Source: Aquitalea sp. LB_tupeE
Lineage (GTDB): Bacteria; Pseudomonadota; Gammaproteobacteria; Burkholderiales; Chromobacteriaceae
DNA length: 64,000 nucleotides
Reading direction: 5' to 3'
Assembly: GCF_013391415.1 (NCBI RefSeq)
Contig: NZ_JACAXB010000011.1
Span: 1 to 64,000, forward strand
Each line of letters starts with the position of its first letter. Position 1 is the first letter of the stretch. Below the pieces are notes generated by a model. The model had not been told where the DNA came from. It ran no database searches and saw nothing but the letters and a program-made list of their open reading frames with translations. Shown piece after piece: positions 1 to 7,168 of this stretch. Both the position numbers and the translations under genes were made by a program.

Positions 1-6
1 TGTCAT
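1..6 (-). CDS. arcA: Start of the next gene, probably arginine deiminase (partial)
   Basis: Only the first two codons (ATG ACA) lie in the window. They are preceded by a strong AGGAG ribosome site seven bases upstream, on the same strand as and 72 bp beyond the end of arcD. In Pseudomonas aeruginosa the gene after arcD is arcA (arginine deiminase), and the FNR-controlled arcD here fits the same operon. The identity is inferred from position only, since almost no coding sequence is visible. Confidence 0.4.
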
Positions 7-40
7 GATCAAACTCCTGCAATTCGGGTAAGGGAGTCGG

Positions 41-61
41 GGAGCGCGCTCTCGGCGCTCC
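41..61 (-). other. Intercistronic hairpin between arcD and the next gene
   Basis: A 7-bp perfect stem (GGAGCGC with GCGCTCC) and a 7-base loop lie just after the arcD stop codon and before the next start. There is no T run, so it is unlikely to be a full terminator. It could protect the upstream mRNA or attenuate read-through. Intercistronic processing is known in the Pseudomonas arcDABC operon; its relevance here is inferred. Confidence 0.4.
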
Positions 62-78
62 TCCGTATTGTTTTCAGG

Positions 79-1518
79 TCAGAGGGTGAGCTGGCCGGTG
101 ATCAGTTCGTAGGCGGCAATGGCACCCAGCACTACGATGATGGCGGCCAGTGCGGCTTCAGCCCCCTTGAACGGCTTCTCACCGTGTTCTTTCTTGGCCC
201 ACAGGTAGAACAGCAGGCCCGGGGCGTACAGCACCATCGACAGGAACAGGTACTTCACACCAGCGGCATAGATCAGCCATACACCGTACACACTGGCGAT
301 ACCGGCAATACTCAGGTCACGACCCTTGCCTTCACCAGCCTGGTAGCCTTCGCCACGCTGAGCCACCATGAAGGAGTACACGGCACACAGCAGGTAAGGA
401 ATCAGGATCATCGAGGTGGCCAGCGACAGCAGTGCCAGGTAACCGGCCGAGCTGAACAGGGTGATGATCAGGAACAGCTGGATCAGACCGTTGGTCAGCC
501 ACAGCGAAGCTGCCGGGGAACCATTGGCATTGGTGGTGCCGAAGATGCGCGGCATCACGCCGTCTTTACCTGCCAGGTAAGGTGCTTCAGCGGCCAGCAG
601 TGTCCAGGCCAGCAGCGCACCACCGACAGAGATCACCAGACCAGCGTTCATGATGTTGGCACCCCAGGGGCCAATGGCCTTTTCCAGCACATAGGCAGTG
701 GACGGGTTCTTCAGTGCGGCCAGTTCCGGCTGGGTCATCACACCCAGTGCCAGTACCGATACAGCCACCAGCAAGGCAATGGTCAGCAGGAAACCCACTA
801 CGGTAGCCTTGCCCACATCGCTCATTTTTTCAGCACGGCCCGAGAACATCGACGCGCCTTCGATACCGATGAACACCCACACGGTCACCAGCATGGTGCT
901 CTTCACCTGATCGACGATGGAGCCCAGTTTCGGATTACCCCAGAAGTCGAGATTGAAGGTGTCAATCTTGAAGGCAAACACGACCAGCACGATGAACAGC
1001 GCCAGCGGTACCAACTTGGCAATGGTGGTGATGGTGTTGATGAAAGCTGCACCATGCACGCCACGCAATACCAGGAAATGCAGGCCCCACAACAGGATGG
1101 AGGCGCAGATGATGGCAGTCGGCGTATTGCCGTCGCCAAAAGCGTGGAACCAGAAGCCCAGCGCCGAGAACATCACCACAAAGTAGGAAACATTACCGAT
1201 CCAGGCCGAAATCCAGTAACCCCAGGCCGAGTTGAAGCCCATGTAGTCGCCAAAGCCTGCCCGGGCATAGCCATAAACCCCGCCTTCGACTTCCGGCTTG
1301 CGGTTGGCCAGCATCTGGAAGGCAAATGCCAGTGTCAGCATGCCCAAGAAGGTGATGGCCCAACCAATGATGATGGCGCCGGCACCGGCACCTGCCGCCA
1401 TGTTTTGCGGTAGCGAAAAGATGCCGCCGCCAATCATGGAACCCACTACCAGTGCGGTAAGTGCACCCAGTTTCAGTTTGGGTGCTCCGCCACCTTGCAC
1501 TTCTGTATCAGTGGACAT
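79..1518 (-). CDS. arcD: Arginine/ornithine antiporter (APC family)
   Basis: The 479-residue protein is an amino acid/polyamine/organocation antiporter of the inner membrane with about twelve to thirteen hydrophobic segments. The opening segment (LGALTALVVGSMIGGGIFSLP, around residues 17-37) carries the glycine-rich first-helix motif of the family, and the whole sequence resembles Pseudomonas ArcD in length and wording. ArcD exchanges external arginine for internal ornithine and so feeds the arginine deiminase pathway, which makes ATP without oxygen. An FNR/ANR box lies about 118 bp upstream and a likely arcA start follows downstream. A related basic amino acid or agmatine/putrescine exchanger is possible, but the regulatory context favours ArcD. 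Confidence 0.85.
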   Translation of the reverse strand: MSTDTEVQGGGAPKLKLGALTALVVGSMIGGGIFSLPQNMAAGAGAGAIIIGWAITFLGMLTLAFAFQMLANRKPEVEGGVYGYARAGFGDYMGFNSAWGYWISAWIGNVSYFVVMFSALGFWFHAFGDGNTPTAIICASILLWGLHFLVLRGVHGAAFINTITTIAKLVPLALFIVLVVFAFKIDTFNLDFWGNPKLGSIVDQVKSTMLVTVWVFIGIEGASMFSGRAEKMSDVGKATVVGFLLTIALLVAVSVLALGVMTQPELAALKNPSTAYVLEKAIGPWGANIMNAGLVISVGGALLAWTLLAAEAPYLAGKDGVMPRIFGTTNANGSPAASLWLTNGLIQLFLIITLFSSAGYLALLSLATSMILIPYLLCAVYSFMVAQRGEGYQAGEGKGRDLSIAGIASVYGVWLIYAAGVKYLFLSMVLYAPGLLFYLWAKKEHGEKPFKGAEAALAAIIVVLGAIAAYELITGQLTL

Positions 1519-1588
1519 TTTCGTTCTCCGTGAAATACATTGATCTGAAAACTATCTGTATATTATTAATTTCTAATTCAATGATGCA

Positions 1589-1617
1589 ATGATAATCATC
1601 GAAGCCTCGGGCTTCCA
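1589..1617 (-). promoter_or_regulatory. Candidate arcD promoter
   Basis: On the minus strand a weak -35 element (TGGAAG, 1612-1617) is followed after 17 bases by TATCAT (1589-1594). Transcription would begin near 1582, about 64 bases before the arcD start codon. The FNR box centre would then lie near -61, a usual class I activator position. The poor -35 box is what an activator-dependent promoter would show. The exact start site is inferred. Confidence 0.4.
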
Positions 1618-1635
1618 GAAAGCGCATACAGATGT

Positions 1636-1649
1636 TTGATCAGGATCAA
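1636..1649. promoter_or_regulatory. FNR/ANR binding site
   Basis: The sequence TTGATCAGGATCAA is a perfect match to the FNR/ANR consensus TTGAT-N4-ATCAA. In Pseudomonas the arc operon is switched on by ANR when oxygen is low. Its placement in front of arcD supports the same anaerobic control here. Confidence 0.8.
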
Positions 1650-1809
1650 ATGAAAAAAACGAACAAAACAGAGGGACAGAAGAAAGATGGCTGCGTTATA
1701 GGCTGGGGGGCCTATCTATCCAAATTGGATTTTTTTATATGTCCATATTCTTTATTGATAATTTTTAAGAAATTATTTTTCAATAAAGACTGATAGATAA
1801 ACAGCAGGC

Positions 1810-1842
1810 AAAAAAAATGGATACGGCCCACCACCGTATCCA
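1810..1842 (-). terminator. Intrinsic terminator of the DUF3149 gene
   Basis: On the minus strand a perfect 9-bp stem (TGGATACGG with CCGTATCCA, 7-base loop) is followed by a run of eight T residues. It lies about 50 bases after the stop codon of the small DUF3149 gene and separates it from the arcD promoter. Confidence 0.85.
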
Positions 1843-1893
1843 CCAACACACACATCAAGAGGAAATCTAGACACACACCACGATAAAACCCTG

Positions 1894-2031
1894 TCAGTCG
1901 TTCGGTCCTGCGTTCTTTACCTTACGACTGATCACAAAAATCACACCACATACCACCACAGTAGCAAAGACAATGGTTGCCAAACCCAGAACACCGACAT
2001 CGTCGGAAAGAAGTTGACCTAGCAGTTCCAT
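1894..2031 (-). CDS. DUF3149 single-pass membrane microprotein
   Basis: This 45-residue protein begins MELLGQLLSDDVGVLG, continues with one hydrophobic segment (about residues 15-36) and ends in a short basic, polar tail. The layout (short amphipathic start, one helix, positive tail) matches the small DUF3149 membrane proteins found in many proteobacteria, whose function is not known. A GAGGAG ribosome site lies about nine bases before the ATG, and a strong terminator follows. It is therefore a self-contained gene. It is well below the length usually kept by gene callers, but the ribosome site and terminator make it believable. Confidence 0.7.
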   Translation of the reverse strand: MELLGQLLSDDVGVLGLATIVFATVVVCGVIFVISRKVKNAGPND

Positions 2032-2215
2032 CTCCCACTCCTCATAGCTGGCGTTTGCCGCCTTGATTGATTAGTCGATGGTCATAATAACCCTACAAAA
2101 ATTGTGGATGTTGACACAAATCAACAATCCGTACGCCGCGCCATCCAGATAGAAAAATGCCTGAAAATCAGCATCATGCTGCTTGCGGACAGCATGACAA
2201 AAAAATACACACATG

Positions 2216-2239
2216 AAAAAGCCCCTGCATGCAGGGGCT
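2216..2239 (-). terminator. Terminator of the ferredoxin-type reductase gene
   Basis: A self-complementary stem (AGCCCCTG/CAGGGGCT around a CATG centre) is followed on the minus strand by a short T run. It lies about 25 bases past the reductase stop codon. Confidence 0.8.
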
Positions 2240-2264
2240 GTTTGATTGGCGAAGCGCAAGCAGA

Positions 2265-3299
2265 TCAGGGCTGCTTGTTACCACCCATATCCTTGGACAG
2301 GAAGAAGGCATCAGAGAAAAACTCGTCTTCCGGCAGCTTGCGTTCGGCAATGAAGCTGCGATGGGCGGACTCCACCATGATCGGCGCGCCACAGGCATAC
2401 ACCTGGTAGCCGGACAGATCGGCAAAGTCATCCAGTACCGCCTGGTGTACAAAGCCGGTACGACCTTGCCATTCGTCTTCCGGCAGCGCTTCGGACAACA
2501 CCGGAATCACGGTGATATTGGCATTGTCGGCCTGCCAGCTGGCGGCAAGGTCAGCCATGTACAGGTCGGCCTTGGTGCGTGCGCCCCAGTACAGCACCAT
2601 CTGGCGCTGGATGCCATGATGGATGGCGTGCTCGATGATGCCCTTGACCGGCGCAAAACCGGTACCGCTGGCCACGAAAATGATGGGTTTGTCCGAATCT
2701 TCACGCAGGAAGAAAGAACCCATTGGGCCTTTGAAGCGCATGATCTCGCGCTCTTTCATCTGGGTGAAGACATAGTCGGAAAAACTGCCACCGGGCTGAT
2801 GACGGATATGCAGCTCCAGGAAGGCATCGTCATGCGGGGCATTGGCGATGGAAAAACTGCGTTTCTTGCCATCCTTCATCAGGATGTCGATGTACTGACC
2901 GGCGCGGAACTGCAGGCGCTCGGAAACCGGCAGCTTGAGCTTGAGCACCGCAACATCATGCATCTTGACCATGCTTTCCACGCGGCACGGCAGGGTCTTG
3001 ATCTGGATGTCACCGGCACCGGCCACTTCACGGGCTTCAATGGTGATATCGCCTTGCGGACGGGCACAGCAGAACAGGGTCATGCCCTGGACACGTTCGC
3101 TTTCCGGCAATGCCTTTTCCTGATAGCCATCCTGGCTAACCTCACCCTCTACCACCTTGCCCTTGCAGGCGCCACAGGCACCATCACGGCAGCCATAAGG
3201 CAAACCGACATTCTGGCGCAAAGCCGCTTCCAGAATGGTTTCATGCGCTTCAACACTGAACGTATGCCCGCTCGGGAGCACTTTGACCTGGGAAGTCAT
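2265..3299 (-). CDS. 2Fe-2S/FAD/NAD(P)H oxidoreductase, CDP-6-deoxy-glucoseen reductase-like
   Basis: The 344-residue protein has three modules. First is a plant-type 2Fe-2S ferredoxin domain (Cys37, Cys42, Cys45 and Cys77 or 78). Next is an FAD-binding barrel with the RSFSIAN motif near residue 150. Last is an NAD(P)H-binding domain with GTGFAPVKG near residue 210. This architecture passes electrons from NAD(P)H through FAD to an iron-sulfur centre. Databases commonly name such proteins CDP-6-deoxy-delta-3,4-glucoseen reductase (AscD/DdhD). No deoxysugar genes lie nearby, so the real partner may be a different oxygenase or dehydratase. It is monocistronic, with its own terminator. Confidence 0.75.
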   Translation of the reverse strand: MTSQVKVLPSGHTFSVEAHETILEAALRQNVGLPYGCRDGACGACKGKVVEGEVSQDGYQEKALPESERVQGMTLFCCARPQGDITIEAREVAGAGDIQIKTLPCRVESMVKMHDVAVLKLKLPVSERLQFRAGQYIDILMKDGKKRSFSIANAPHDDAFLELHIRHQPGGSFSDYVFTQMKEREIMRFKGPMGSFFLREDSDKPIIFVASGTGFAPVKGIIEHAIHHGIQRQMVLYWGARTKADLYMADLAASWQADNANITVIPVLSEALPEDEWQGRTGFVHQAVLDDFADLSGYQVYACGAPIMVESAHRSFIAERKLPEDEFFSDAFFLSKDMGGNKQP

Positions 3300-3340
3300 T
3301 GGGTACCTTTATTATTCCAAATCTCGGTAAGATGCAGCCT

Positions 3341-4258
3341 ATGCGTACTTTATTGATTGCAGGCATGGGTGATGTCGCCCAACGGGCCCTGCCCCGACTC
3401 GTGCAGCACTGGAAAGTGCTGGTTCTGGCACATCACGCACACGCCGCAGAAACCGCGCGCGCCGGTGGTGCCATCCCGATCATGGCCAATCTGGACGATG
3501 CCGCCAGCCTTGAGCGGCTGGCCGGTCTGGCTGATGCGCTGTGGATAACCGCACCGCCACCCAGCCACGGAATGCGCGACAGCCGCACGCGCAAGTTGTT
3601 GTACGCACTGGCAAAAGCCGACAGGATACCACAGCGTATTAGCTATATCAGCACTACTGGCGTGTATGGAAATAACCATGGCCGCTGGCTGGATGAATGC
3701 TCGCCCCCCATGCCGCAAACCGAACGCGCCTGGCGTCGGCTGGATGCAGAAAACACCCTGCGTGCCTTTGCCCGCCGCCATGGCAGCCAGTTGACCGTTT
3801 TGCGGGCCCCGGGGATTTATGCGCTGGAACGCCTGCCACTGACCCGTCTTGTGCAAAACACCCCGCTGATCCGCCCAGAAGAAGACAGCTACAGCAACCA
3901 TATCCACGCTGACGACCTGGCCAGCCTGTGTATTGCCAGCCTGCAGCAAAACCGTGGCGGCATCCGCATTTACAATGCCTGCGATCAGGAACCCCTCACC
4001 ATTACCGACTGGTATGCCATGCTGGCCGAGGCGCTGTCCATGCCACTGCCGCCAAGGCTATCCCGCGCAGAAGTACAAGCTGCGGTCAGCCCGGGTTTAT
4101 GGTCTTACATGGCCGAGTCGCGCCGCTTTCGCCATCATCGCCTGGCAGAACTGGGCGTGACGCTGCGCTACCCCACTGCACGCGAATTTGTCGCACAACT
4201 GGCGGCAAATCCCGCCTGGCAGAGCGTGGCACTCGCTAAGGGCGGCAAGATTCGGTAA
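3341..4258 (+). CDS. NAD(P)-dependent epimerase/dehydratase-like protein (YeeZ type)
   Basis: The protein of about 305 residues starts with a Rossmann nucleotide-binding strand (MRTLLIAGMGDVAQ), followed by YISTTGVYG near the usual extended-SDR active site and an NHIHADDLA motif further on. These features match atypical extended short-chain dehydrogenases such as E. coli YeeZ, for which no firm reaction is known. I chose the ATG at 3341 because it places the Rossmann motif at the N-terminus; an in-frame ATG at 3332 is also possible, and neither has a strong ribosome site. It is divergent from the flavoreductase, whose start codon is only 41 bases away. Confidence 0.65.
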   Translation: MRTLLIAGMGDVAQRALPRLVQHWKVLVLAHHAHAAETARAGGAIPIMANLDDAASLERLAGLADALWITAPPPSHGMRDSRTRKLLYALAKADRIPQRISYISTTGVYGNNHGRWLDECSPPMPQTERAWRRLDAENTLRAFARRHGSQLTVLRAPGIYALERLPLTRLVQNTPLIRPEEDSYSNHIHADDLASLCIASLQQNRGGIRIYNACDQEPLTITDWYAMLAEALSMPLPPRLSRAEVQAAVSPGLWSYMAESRRFRHHRLAELGVTLRYPTAREFVAQLAANPAWQSVALAKGGKIR

Positions 4259-4294
4259 CATTCGCGTCTTCTTGCAATTATCTGTTTGAATCAC

Positions 4295-4975
4295 ATGGAA
4301 AATCCGGCATTCGGGCGCGCCATCAGAAGCTTTGTGCTGCGTCAGGGACATCTGTCTGCAGGCCAGCAACGCGCCATGGACGAGGGCATGCCCAAATGGG
4401 GCATTGCATATCAGCCAACCGTCATCGACCTGGAGCAGGCTTTTGGCCGCCAGGCCCCCAAGGTGCTGGAAATCGGCTTTGGCATGGGTGGTGCAACCGC
4501 AGACATTGCTGCGGCCAATCCCGACATCGACTATCTGGGCGTGGAAGTGCACTCCCCGGGCGTGGGCAATCTGTGCAAGCTGATTGCTGAAAAGGAACTG
4601 AGCAATCTGCGCATCATCCGTCACGATGCCGTAGAAGTGCTGGACAATATGCTGGCCGACGGCAGCCTGGACGGCGTGCATATTTTCTTTCCCGACCCAT
4701 GGCACAAGAAGCGCCACAACAAGCGCCGCCTGATTCAGGCCCCGCTGGTGGAAAAACTGGTCAGGAAACTGAAGCCAGGCGGCTATCTGCACGCTGCTAC
4801 CGACTGGGAAGACTACGCCATCCAGATCATGGAAGTGTTCAGCGCCAATAGCGACCTGGCCAACAGCGCCGATGGCTATGCCCCGCGCCCGGACTACCGT
4901 CCGCTGACCAAGTTTGAGGCCCGTGGCATCAAGCTGGGTCATGGCGTATGGGACATCATCTTCCGTCGCAAGTAA
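4295..4975 (+). CDS. trmB: tRNA (guanine-N7-)-methyltransferase
   Basis: TrmB places the 7-methyl group on guanosine 46 in the variable loop of tRNA, using S-adenosylmethionine. The SAM-binding motif [10 protein letters not shown] is near residues 57-66, the family signature [15 protein letters not shown] lies mid-protein, and TKFEARG is near the C-terminus. All are typical, and the length of 226 residues is normal. The ATG at 4295 is preferred over a TTG nine bases upstream. The gene is convergent with the glutathione peroxidase gene across a palindromic element. Confidence 0.95.
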   Translation: MENPAFGRAIRSFVLRQGHLSAGQQRAMDEGMPKWGIAYQPTVIDLEQAFGRQAPKVLEIGFGMGGATADIAAANPDIDYLGVEVHSPGVGNLCKLIAEKELSNLRIIRHDAVEVLDNMLADGSLDGVHIFFPDPWHKKRHNKRRLIQAPLVEKLVRKLKPGGYLHAATDWEDYAIQIMEVFSANSDLANSADGYAPRPDYRPLTKFEARGIKLGHGVWDIIFRRK

Positions 4976-4978
4976 GCC

Positions 4979-5084
4979 CCGCGAACAAAACTCCCGCTCC
5001 AGCGTTGCACCGCCTTGCCGTACGCCATGTACTGGCTGCGGCGGCGCGCCTTGGCCCGGGTTCTCTACGAGGTTTTGTTCGCGG
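4979..5084. repeat. 106-bp nested palindrome, probable dispersed intergenic repeat
   Basis: The element is bounded by a perfect 13-bp inverted repeat (CCGCGAACAAAAC at 4979-4991 and its complement at 5072-5084). Inside are a second stem (CCGCC with GGCGG) and an apical hairpin (GCCGTAC with GTACTGGC, one bulged base). It starts directly after the trmB stop codon and ends 18 bases before the gpx stop codon, so it fills the space between two convergent genes. The compact, symmetric form suggests a repeated mobile or structural element and possibly a two-way transcription stop. Copy number cannot be seen from one window. Confidence 0.6.
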
Positions 5085-5102
5085 TTCTGAGCCAGACCCG
5101 TT

Positions 5103-5597
5103 CTAATCGGCAGTAACACGCCGGCTCAGCAAGACTTCGATGTCCGGCAGCAGTTCATGTGGAGCCACTGCCGGCTCGAAGCGCTTCACTACCCTGCCCT
5201 TGCCATCCAGCAGAAACTTGGTGAAATTCCATTTCACCGGGTGAGGATGTGCACTATCTGCCTGGGTCAGCCAGCGCCACAAAGGGTGTGCATGCGGGCC
5301 GTTAACCTCCACCTTGGCCGACAGCGGCAGCGTCAGTTGAAAGCGGCTGGCACAGAAACTGGCGATCTGTGCATCGGTACCGGGCTCTTGCCCGCCAAAC
5401 TGGTTGCAGGGAAAGGCCAGCACCCGCAAGCCTTGACCGGACAGGCTGTCATGCAATTCCTGCAGGCCCGCATATTGCCGGGTATAACCACACTCACTGG
5501 CCGTATTCACCAGTAGTACCACCTGGCCCTGCAGGGTACTCAGTGCCATGGAACTGCCATCCGGCAGGGGCACGGAAAAATCGTAAAGCGTGGTCAT
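5103..5597 (-). CDS. Glutathione peroxidase family thiol peroxidase
   Basis: The 164-residue protein reduces peroxides with thiols. The active-site motif NTASECGYT places the peroxidatic cysteine at Cys36, in place of the selenocysteine of animal enzymes. The FPCNQFGGQEPG loop supplies the catalytic glutamine, and WNFTKFLLD carries the conserved tryptophan and asparagine. The ATG at 5597 has a GGAG ribosome site nine bases upstream, better than the ATG twelve bases earlier. Bacterial members (BtuE/Gpx) often use thioredoxin rather than glutathione. The cytoplasmic location is inferred from the absence of a signal peptide. Confidence 0.9.
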   Translation of the reverse strand: MTTLYDFSVPLPDGSSMALSTLQGQVVLLVNTASECGYTRQYAGLQELHDSLSGQGLRVLAFPCNQFGGQEPGTDAQIASFCASRFQLTLPLSAKVEVNGPHAHPLWRWLTQADSAHPHPVKWNFTKFLLDGKGRVVKRFEPAVAPHELLPDIEVLLSRRVTAD

Positions 5598-5655
5598 GGT
5601 GGGCTCCATTCCGTATAATCAGGCCTTATCCGAGAAACCTACTCAGGTATTGCGC

Positions 5656-6135
5656 ATGTTGTTCTCACCTAGCCGCCAGGATGCGCGCGGCTTCTTTTTT
5701 GAAACCTGGAAAAAACACCAGACCGGCAGCGTCCTGACCGATCTGGAAAAGATCGTGCTTTCCATTCTTATAGACCACCCCGAGTACCACTCCATCCTGA
5801 ATCATCCGGAAAAGTACCTGGAACAGGAATGGACGCCGGAAATGGGCGAGACCAACCCGTTCCTGCACATGGGCCTGCATGTGGCCATCGAGGAACAGCG
5901 TTCCATCGACCAGCCCTTCGGCATCCGTTCGCTCTACGCCCAGCTGGCCTTGCGCCATGGCAACGAGCATCGTGCCCAGCACGAGATGATGGAATGCCTG
6001 GGCGAGATGATCTGGCATGCACAGCGCTATGGTGGCGGCCCGGATGTGAACCGCTACATTTCCTGTGTGCGCGGCAAGCTTGGCATGGGCGAAGAAGAAA
6101 CACCGCGCATCAATCCGAACGATATTCCGGACTGA
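5656..6135 (+). CDS. DUF1841 family protein
   Basis: This 159-residue soluble protein begins MLFSPSRQDARGFFFETWKK and contains the conserved segment NPFLHMGLHVAIEEQ around residue 75. Both are marks of the DUF1841 family of beta- and gammaproteobacteria, whose function is unknown. Conserved histidine and glutamate residues (HMGLH, EEQ, HEMMECLGEMIW) could bind a metal, but this is only a suggestion. The start was set at the ATG before MLFSPS because the family begins there. It ends at a two-way terminator shared with the hydroxyacid dehydrogenase gene. Confidence 0.8.
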   Translation: MLFSPSRQDARGFFFETWKKHQTGSVLTDLEKIVLSILIDHPEYHSILNHPEKYLEQEWTPEMGETNPFLHMGLHVAIEEQRSIDQPFGIRSLYAQLALRHGNEHRAQHEMMECLGEMIWHAQRYGGGPDVNRYISCVRGKLGMGEEETPRINPNDIPD

Positions 6136-6154
6136 GCATATTCAGGCGCGAAAC

Positions 6155-6186
6155 AAAAAAGCAGGCTCGCAAGCCTGCTTTTTTCA
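6155..6186. terminator. Bidirectional terminator between DUF1841 gene and hprA
   Basis: An 8-bp stem (AAGCAGGC with GCCTGCTT, 6-base loop) is flanked by A residues on one side and T residues on the other. It can stop transcription of both convergent genes. Confidence 0.85.
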
Positions 6187-6204
6187 TGTGCTTCGCCATT
6201 GCGC

Positions 6205-7158
6205 TCACACCAGGCGATTGGCTTCCTGACCGCTGACAAAGGCCGTGACATTGTCCACCAGTTGTTGTGCCAGACGCTGCATGGCCTGCTGACTGGCCCA
6301 ACCGACATGCGGCGTGACAATCAGGTGCGGCAAGCGCGCCTTGAGCAGCGGATTGCCAGCCGACGGCGGTTCCGTACTCAGCACATCAAAACCAGCGCCA
6401 CCCAACTGGCCGAACTTGAGTGCAGCCACCAGCGCTTCTTCATCCACCAGTCCGCCACGCGCGGTGTTGATCAGGATGGCACCCGGCTTCATGGCCATCA
6501 ATTCCGGCTGGGCAATCATGTTGCGGGTTTCTTCGTTCAGCGGGCAATGCAAGGACAGCACATCCGAACTGGCCAGCAGCTGATCAAAGCTGACATAGCC
6601 ATCGCGCACGGTGGTAACGCCCTTGCGCTCACCAAACTGCACATGCATGCCAAAGGCGCGAGCACGTTCGGCCAGCGCCTGACCAATGCCGCCCGCGCCC
6701 AGAATACCCAGCGTGGCACCCTTGAGGTCGCGAATGGGCGCGCCAAAATGGCAGAACTGCTTGGCCTGCTCCCAGACACCGGCAGCGACATCGCGCTGGT
6801 AGGCCGGCAGATTCTTCATCAGGGCCAGCATCAGGGTAAACGCATGCTCGGCCACGGTTTCGTCGCCGTAATGGCGGATGTTGGCCACCGCAATGCCCTG
6901 CTCACGGCAAGTGGCGATATCGATATGGTTGTAGCCGGTGGCCGCCACCGCCAGCATCTTCACCCCCGGCAACTGCAGCAGGGTTTCACGGCTGAACAGC
7001 ACCTTGTTGGTGATCACGATGTCGGCATTACCCACATGCTGGACAATCTGCTCCACCGTGGTGGCGGAAATTTCGCGATAGGCATGGGCAAAAGGAAAAG
7101 CGGGAACCGGGACAGGCAGGCTGTCCCGGTCGAGGAATACGATGGAAGGTTGGCTCAT
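6205..7158 (-). CDS. hprA: D-2-hydroxyacid dehydrogenase, glycerate dehydrogenase/hydroxypyruvate reductase
   Basis: The 317-residue enzyme belongs to the NAD-dependent D-isomer 2-hydroxyacid dehydrogenases. It shows the nucleotide-binding motif LGILGAGGIGQALAERA around residue 150, the NTARGGLVDEEAL segment with the substrate-binding arginine, a conserved glutamate in GFDVLSTEPP, and the catalytic histidine in TPHVGWAS. It most resembles glycerate dehydrogenases, which interconvert D-glycerate and hydroxypyruvate. Other 2-oxoacid substrates are possible. Its stop codon sits next to the shared terminator, and a DUF2189 gene precedes it by ten bases, which suggests one transcript. Confidence 0.8.
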   Translation of the reverse strand: MSQPSIVFLDRDSLPVPVPAFPFAHAYREISATTVEQIVQHVGNADIVITNKVLFSRETLLQLPGVKMLAVAATGYNHIDIATCREQGIAVANIRHYGDETVAEHAFTLMLALMKNLPAYQRDVAAGVWEQAKQFCHFGAPIRDLKGATLGILGAGGIGQALAERARAFGMHVQFGERKGVTTVRDGYVSFDQLLASSDVLSLHCPLNEETRNMIAQPELMAMKPGAILINTARGGLVDEEALVAALKFGQLGGAGFDVLSTEPPSAGNPLLKARLPHLIVTPHVGWASQQAMQRLAQQLVDNVTAFVSGQEANRLV

Positions 7159-7168
7159 CAGTCTGGCG

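Larger units (their letters stand above)
1519..1893. other. Intergenic region upstream of arcD
   Basis: These 375 bases are AT-rich and hold no credible gene. They contain, from arcD outwards, a candidate promoter, an FNR box, several short inverted repeats (GAAGCC/GGCTTC at 1601-1615 and ATAGGC/GCCTAT at 1698-1715) and the terminator of the DUF3149 gene. The short repeats have no assigned role. Confidence 0.6.

Noticed and set aside
1718-1736. Palindrome ATCCAAATTGGAT followed by T residues on the plus strand
   Set aside because: It looks like a weak terminator, but no plus-strand gene lies upstream, and the region is AT-rich enough to give this by chance.
4097-5119. A long open frame on the minus strand over trmB and the palindrome
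   Set aside because: It is antisense to trmB and reads through the palindromic element. No known domain or ribosome site was seen.
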